A stretch of 47,188 nt of DNA. It comes from Streptomyces sp. Isolate_45 (GTDB lineage: Bacteria; Actinomycetota; Actinomycetes; Streptomycetales; Streptomycetaceae). The notes under the pieces were generated by a model that did not search any database, was not told where the DNA came from, and saw only the letters and a program-made list of their open reading frames with translations. Location: NCBI RefSeq assembly GCF_024721315.2, contig NZ_JANFAK020000056.1:1-47188 (forward strand), written 5' to 3'. Made by a program: the position numbers and the translations under genes. Shown in pieces: positions 44,715 through 47,188 of the stretch. How positions within the stretch are numbered: position 1 is the first letter of the stretch; each line of letters opens with the position of its first letter.

Positions 44715-45431
44715 TCAGCTCCAGGGGTGGACGACCGCCCGCTCGGCCCGCCTGCGGACGACGCGCGAGGCGCACGCCAGGGCCCCGCTCACGACGATCA
44801 GGACCGGGCCGCCGAAGAGGGCCACCTCGCCGGCCACCCTTGCCGTCGTGGGATCCCCCTCCGTGCCAACGACGCGGTACTGCACCGCCGAGAGGGGGAA
44901 CGTACCGGTCTCGGTGGCCGCCGCCCCTTCCTCGGGCTCGAACTGGTCGCTGACCGGACTGGTACGTGTGTCCGCCAGGACGATCAGTCTCCCCCCGGGC
45001 ACCTTCACCTCGAAGTCGGCCGAACCACCGCTCACGACCGCGTGATCCACGTACGGTTCGGCGAGGACCTTCCCGTTCAGCGTCAGATGGGCTTCGCCGC
45101 TCCGGTAGGCAAGCGTCTCTCCACCCAGGGCGACCACCCTGCCGACGGTCGATCCTCCGTCGGGATGCTCAACGGTCACATCGAAACCGATGACGTCCCC
45201 GTGGCGCACCTCGTCACCCGTGATGGTTTCCGCGTAGAAGACCTCGCCACGCGGATGGGCCGGAGCCATGGAATCGTCACTCATCCGGCTCGTGAAGGTG
45301 TAGGAGTGCGCGAAGAAGGAATGCACGAACCCGAGGCAGAACCCGGCCGTGCCGACGGCCAGCGTCGAGACGGCCGCCCTCCGCAGCCACCGCCCCGGTG
45401 TACGTACTTCGGCCTTCTCGGACTGCCCCAT
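44715..45431 (-). CDS. S26-type signal peptidase homologue lacking the catalytic Lys
   Basis: A 238-residue protein with an N-terminal helix (about 17-40), a signal peptidase I-like domain and a C-terminal helix (about 205-225). Ser54-Met55 in SDDSMAP is the catalytic serine box, followed by DEVRHGDVIGFDV. Where type I enzymes have Lys in a KRV(I/V)G block, this protein has TVGRVVALGGE with Gly97 before Arg98. NGKVLAEPYV and LADTRTSPVSDQF are later family blocks. GAAGGA precedes the ATG at 45431. Catalysis by the usual Ser-Lys dyad seems impossible, so it may be inactive, use another base, or be a sensor or inhibitor. Confidence 0.85.
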   Translation of the reverse strand: MGQSEKAEVRTPGRWLRRAAVSTLAVGTAGFCLGFVHSFFAHSYTFTSRMSDDSMAPAHPRGEVFYAETITGDEVRHGDVIGFDVTVEHPDGGSTVGRVVALGGETLAYRSGEAHLTLNGKVLAEPYVDHAVVSGGSADFEVKVPGGRLIVLADTRTSPVSDQFEPEEGAAATETGTFPLSAVQYRVVGTEGDPTTARVAGEVALFGGPVLIVVSGALACASRVVRRRAERAVVHPWS

Positions 45432-45680
45432 GTTGTGCTTCCTTCTCCCGGTAATACGGGAACCCTACGATCCGGCTCCGACGGGGTTGCTGGCGGGAGA
45501 GGGAAGGCGGGGCCCAGCCCGCGCGGCACCGGCAGCCGGGGCAGACCCGCCTCTGGTCGTCCACGCTCGACTCGTCGGGATGGACCGGGCTTGCCCTGGT
45601 TGTCGAGACCCGCCCAGAGTCGTCAGACGCTGCCCGAGCGAGAGTTCTACAGGCGGGCGGAACTCCACGTGGGGGCGGCA

Positions 45681-46726
45681 TCAAGACCCCAGGATGCGCG
45701 ATGCCCGATCGTGTTCGTGACGCGCTGCCCGAGCCTGATCTGCAGGTGCCATGTGGTTTCGAGTTCCCGGCACCTTCTCGTGCCCAGGGTCCGCCGTGCC
45801 GGTGGCGTCCTTCACGGCGGCGGCATCCACTACTGCTCGAACCGCCGTAAGCCGGGCCTCGTCGTCCCGAACGGCACCCCAATGGTCATGACGTACGGGA
45901 CGTTCGTCCGGGTCGAGGAGGGCATGCAGAGCCGGCATCGCCGGGGTGGCGGACGCCGGGTCGGTGGCGGCGACTTCGGCGAGGAGTTGCAGGGGGGGGC
46001 GAGGATCGTGGGCCCGGGCCTGGGGCTGCCGGGTGGCGGGGAGATCCGGACGAGGTCGATCAGGGCGGGGACTACTTGCCGGGGGTCCGAGGTGAGCTGC
46101 CAGAGGTACTGGACACACTTCATCGCGTCGACGTGGTTGAGGTGCCTGATTCGTTCCCCGGCGGTGGCAGCGAGCTGCTGCGCGGCGCGTTCCGCGGTGG
46201 GCGGATGGGTGGCGGCTATCTCGGCGAGCAGCACCACGACCTCGACGCTTCCCGGGGTCCGGAAGGCTTCGATTGCGCTGCGTGCCGTCAACTCCCATAG
46301 TCCGGGCAGGACTTCATTTGGGTCACCCGTGACCCGCCATAGCGCCCGAGCCCGTTCCACGGCTCCCCTCGGCGCATCCGACCAGCGTGCCGGCTTCCTG
46401 CTCAGCGCCTCGCGGAACATCCCGCGCAGCCGGTCCGCCGCCGGCGCCCCGAGCGAGTCGCCGAGCGTGACGCAGGCCCGGAGCAGAGTGGGCTCGTGGA
46501 GCTGAGGGCTGGGCGTCGGGAAGCAGTTGCGCTGTCGCGTCCTGTACGGACATACCGTCGCTCGCCGCCCTTCGTCAGCCTTGCGCAGTGAGGCCCAGGA
46601 GGGGCGAGGTCTGGGGACGATCGCCCTTGCGCCCTCACCTGCTTGGTGGACCAGCGCCTGCGGATGGCCGGACGCGCGGGACTCGCCGGCGATCCGTAGG
46701 CCGTCACGCAGTCCTGCCACCATCAT
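45681..46726 (-). pseudogene. Frameshifted HEAT-like repeat protein
   Basis: On the minus strand a frame from 46726 reads helical repeat sequence, including LWRVTGDPNEVLPGLWEL and VEVVVLLAEIAATHPPTAE, then LWQLTSDPRQVVPALIDL. The next repeat (LQLLAEVAATDPASATPAM) appears in another frame after an 8-C run (plus-strand G8 at 45992-45999). One extra C would rejoin them, so this is a frameshift mutation or a homopolymer error. The two repeat units are about 105 residues long. The 5' end also lacks a good start. Confidence 0.6.
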
Positions 46727-47109
46727 CCCCGCCGGTTCGCGGTAGGCGACCGATGACGACGGCCAGTGCAGCTCGGTCCACCAGTTGTGGCCGTGGACGG
46801 TGTCCTCGGGCGGGCCGCCAGCCCGCCTCGGCGGTCAGCCGCCAGCCCGCTTCGCCGGCGCGCGGCACAGGGTCGAGGTGGTGATCGCCGACCTGTGCGG
46901 CCTCCACCCTTTCGCCACTCTGCGGGAACTGCGCGTACCGGCCCGTCTGCCCGCCCTCTCCGAGGATCAGCACCGAGCCGGCGGCCGGCGAGGTCAGCTG
47001 CTCATCGAGGGGTGGTCGCCATGAGACCGCCCCCGCACGCCCCAGGTGCCGCTACACCCCCGCCACCCGGCGAAAGACCAGGTCGGAAAGCGAAATCCTG
47101 GCGGGAGTA

Positions 47110-47188
47110 CTAGTCGGCGAGCATGCCTTCCCTGAGCCGGGTCAGGGTGCGGGTGAGGATGCGGGAGATCTGCATCTGGGAGATGCCG
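47110..47188 (-). CDS. RNA polymerase sigma factor, SigB/SigF type (3' end only)
   Basis: The last 25 codons of a gene that continues beyond the window. The sequence GISQMQISRILTRTLTRLRE followed by GMLAD is the region 4.2 helix-turn-helix end of group 3 sigma factors in Streptomyces (GMSQMQISRLLxRxLxxLREGMLAD). These direct stress and sporulation genes. Confidence 0.85.
   Translation of the reverse strand, partial: GISQMQISRILTRTLTRLREGMLAD

Overview
The window reads as high-GC actinobacterial chromosome, almost certainly Streptomyces or a close relative. The support is very high GC with third-position GC bias, GTG starts, a short chaplin, a SigB/SigF-type sigma factor end, SpoIIE-type PP2C phosphatases, HxlR and MarR-like regulators, and many Streptomyces-style hypothetical proteins. 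I see no rRNA, tRNA, CRISPR array, intact insertion sequence or prophage. The first 71 bases are a pure C run and are probably an assembly-edge artefact.

Region 1 (about 0.1-15.4 kb) is a potassium-uptake island. On the minus strand lie an APC-superfamily permease, an orphan second KdpB ATPase, and a KimA/YdaO-like K+ symporter. On the plus strand lie a kdpF-like micro-gene and a truncated DUF4118-type membrane ORF, then a complete operon: a 27-aa membrane peptide, kdpF, kdpA, kdpB, kdpC, kdpE, kdpD. The intergenic regions in front of these transporter units carry 11-nt-period direct repeats of a GCGTCARG-like word. I propose these as KdpE operators that tie the whole island into one regulon. 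A nested inverted repeat separates kdpC from kdpE.

Region 2 (15.4-29 kb) holds a second APC permease, a decayed histidine-kinase end, a 47-aa hypothetical, a short chaplin and a membrane-anchored molybdopterin oxidoreductase coupled to a membrane protein. These are followed by a SAM methyltransferase, a secreted fasciclin-domain protein, a DUF4240 protein preceded by a cold-shock-protein stub, a GAF-PP2C phosphatase, and a four-gene operon (membrane protein, winged-helix regulator, ABC ATPase, ABC-2 permease) whose promoter carries a clear inverted repeat.

Region 3 (29-36.6 kb) has a secreted PHB-depolymerase-like esterase, a divergent NmrA-like oxidoreductase/HxlR regulator pair, a PAS-PP2C phosphatase and small hypotheticals.

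Region 4 (36.8-47.2 kb) looks accessory. It contains an AraC regulator, a cluster of poorly characterised proteins (two adjacent ones share a domain), a HIT protein, remnants of a LuxR regulator and a HEAT-like repeat protein, several hexanucleotide repeats, a small membrane protein behind twin TACA/TGTA-type operators, a signal-peptidase-like protein that lacks the usual catalytic lysine, and the 3' end of a sigma factor.

The best candidates for new biology are the multi-transporter potassium regulon with an orphan KdpB, the shared-domain hypothetical pair, and the lysine-less signal peptidase homologue.
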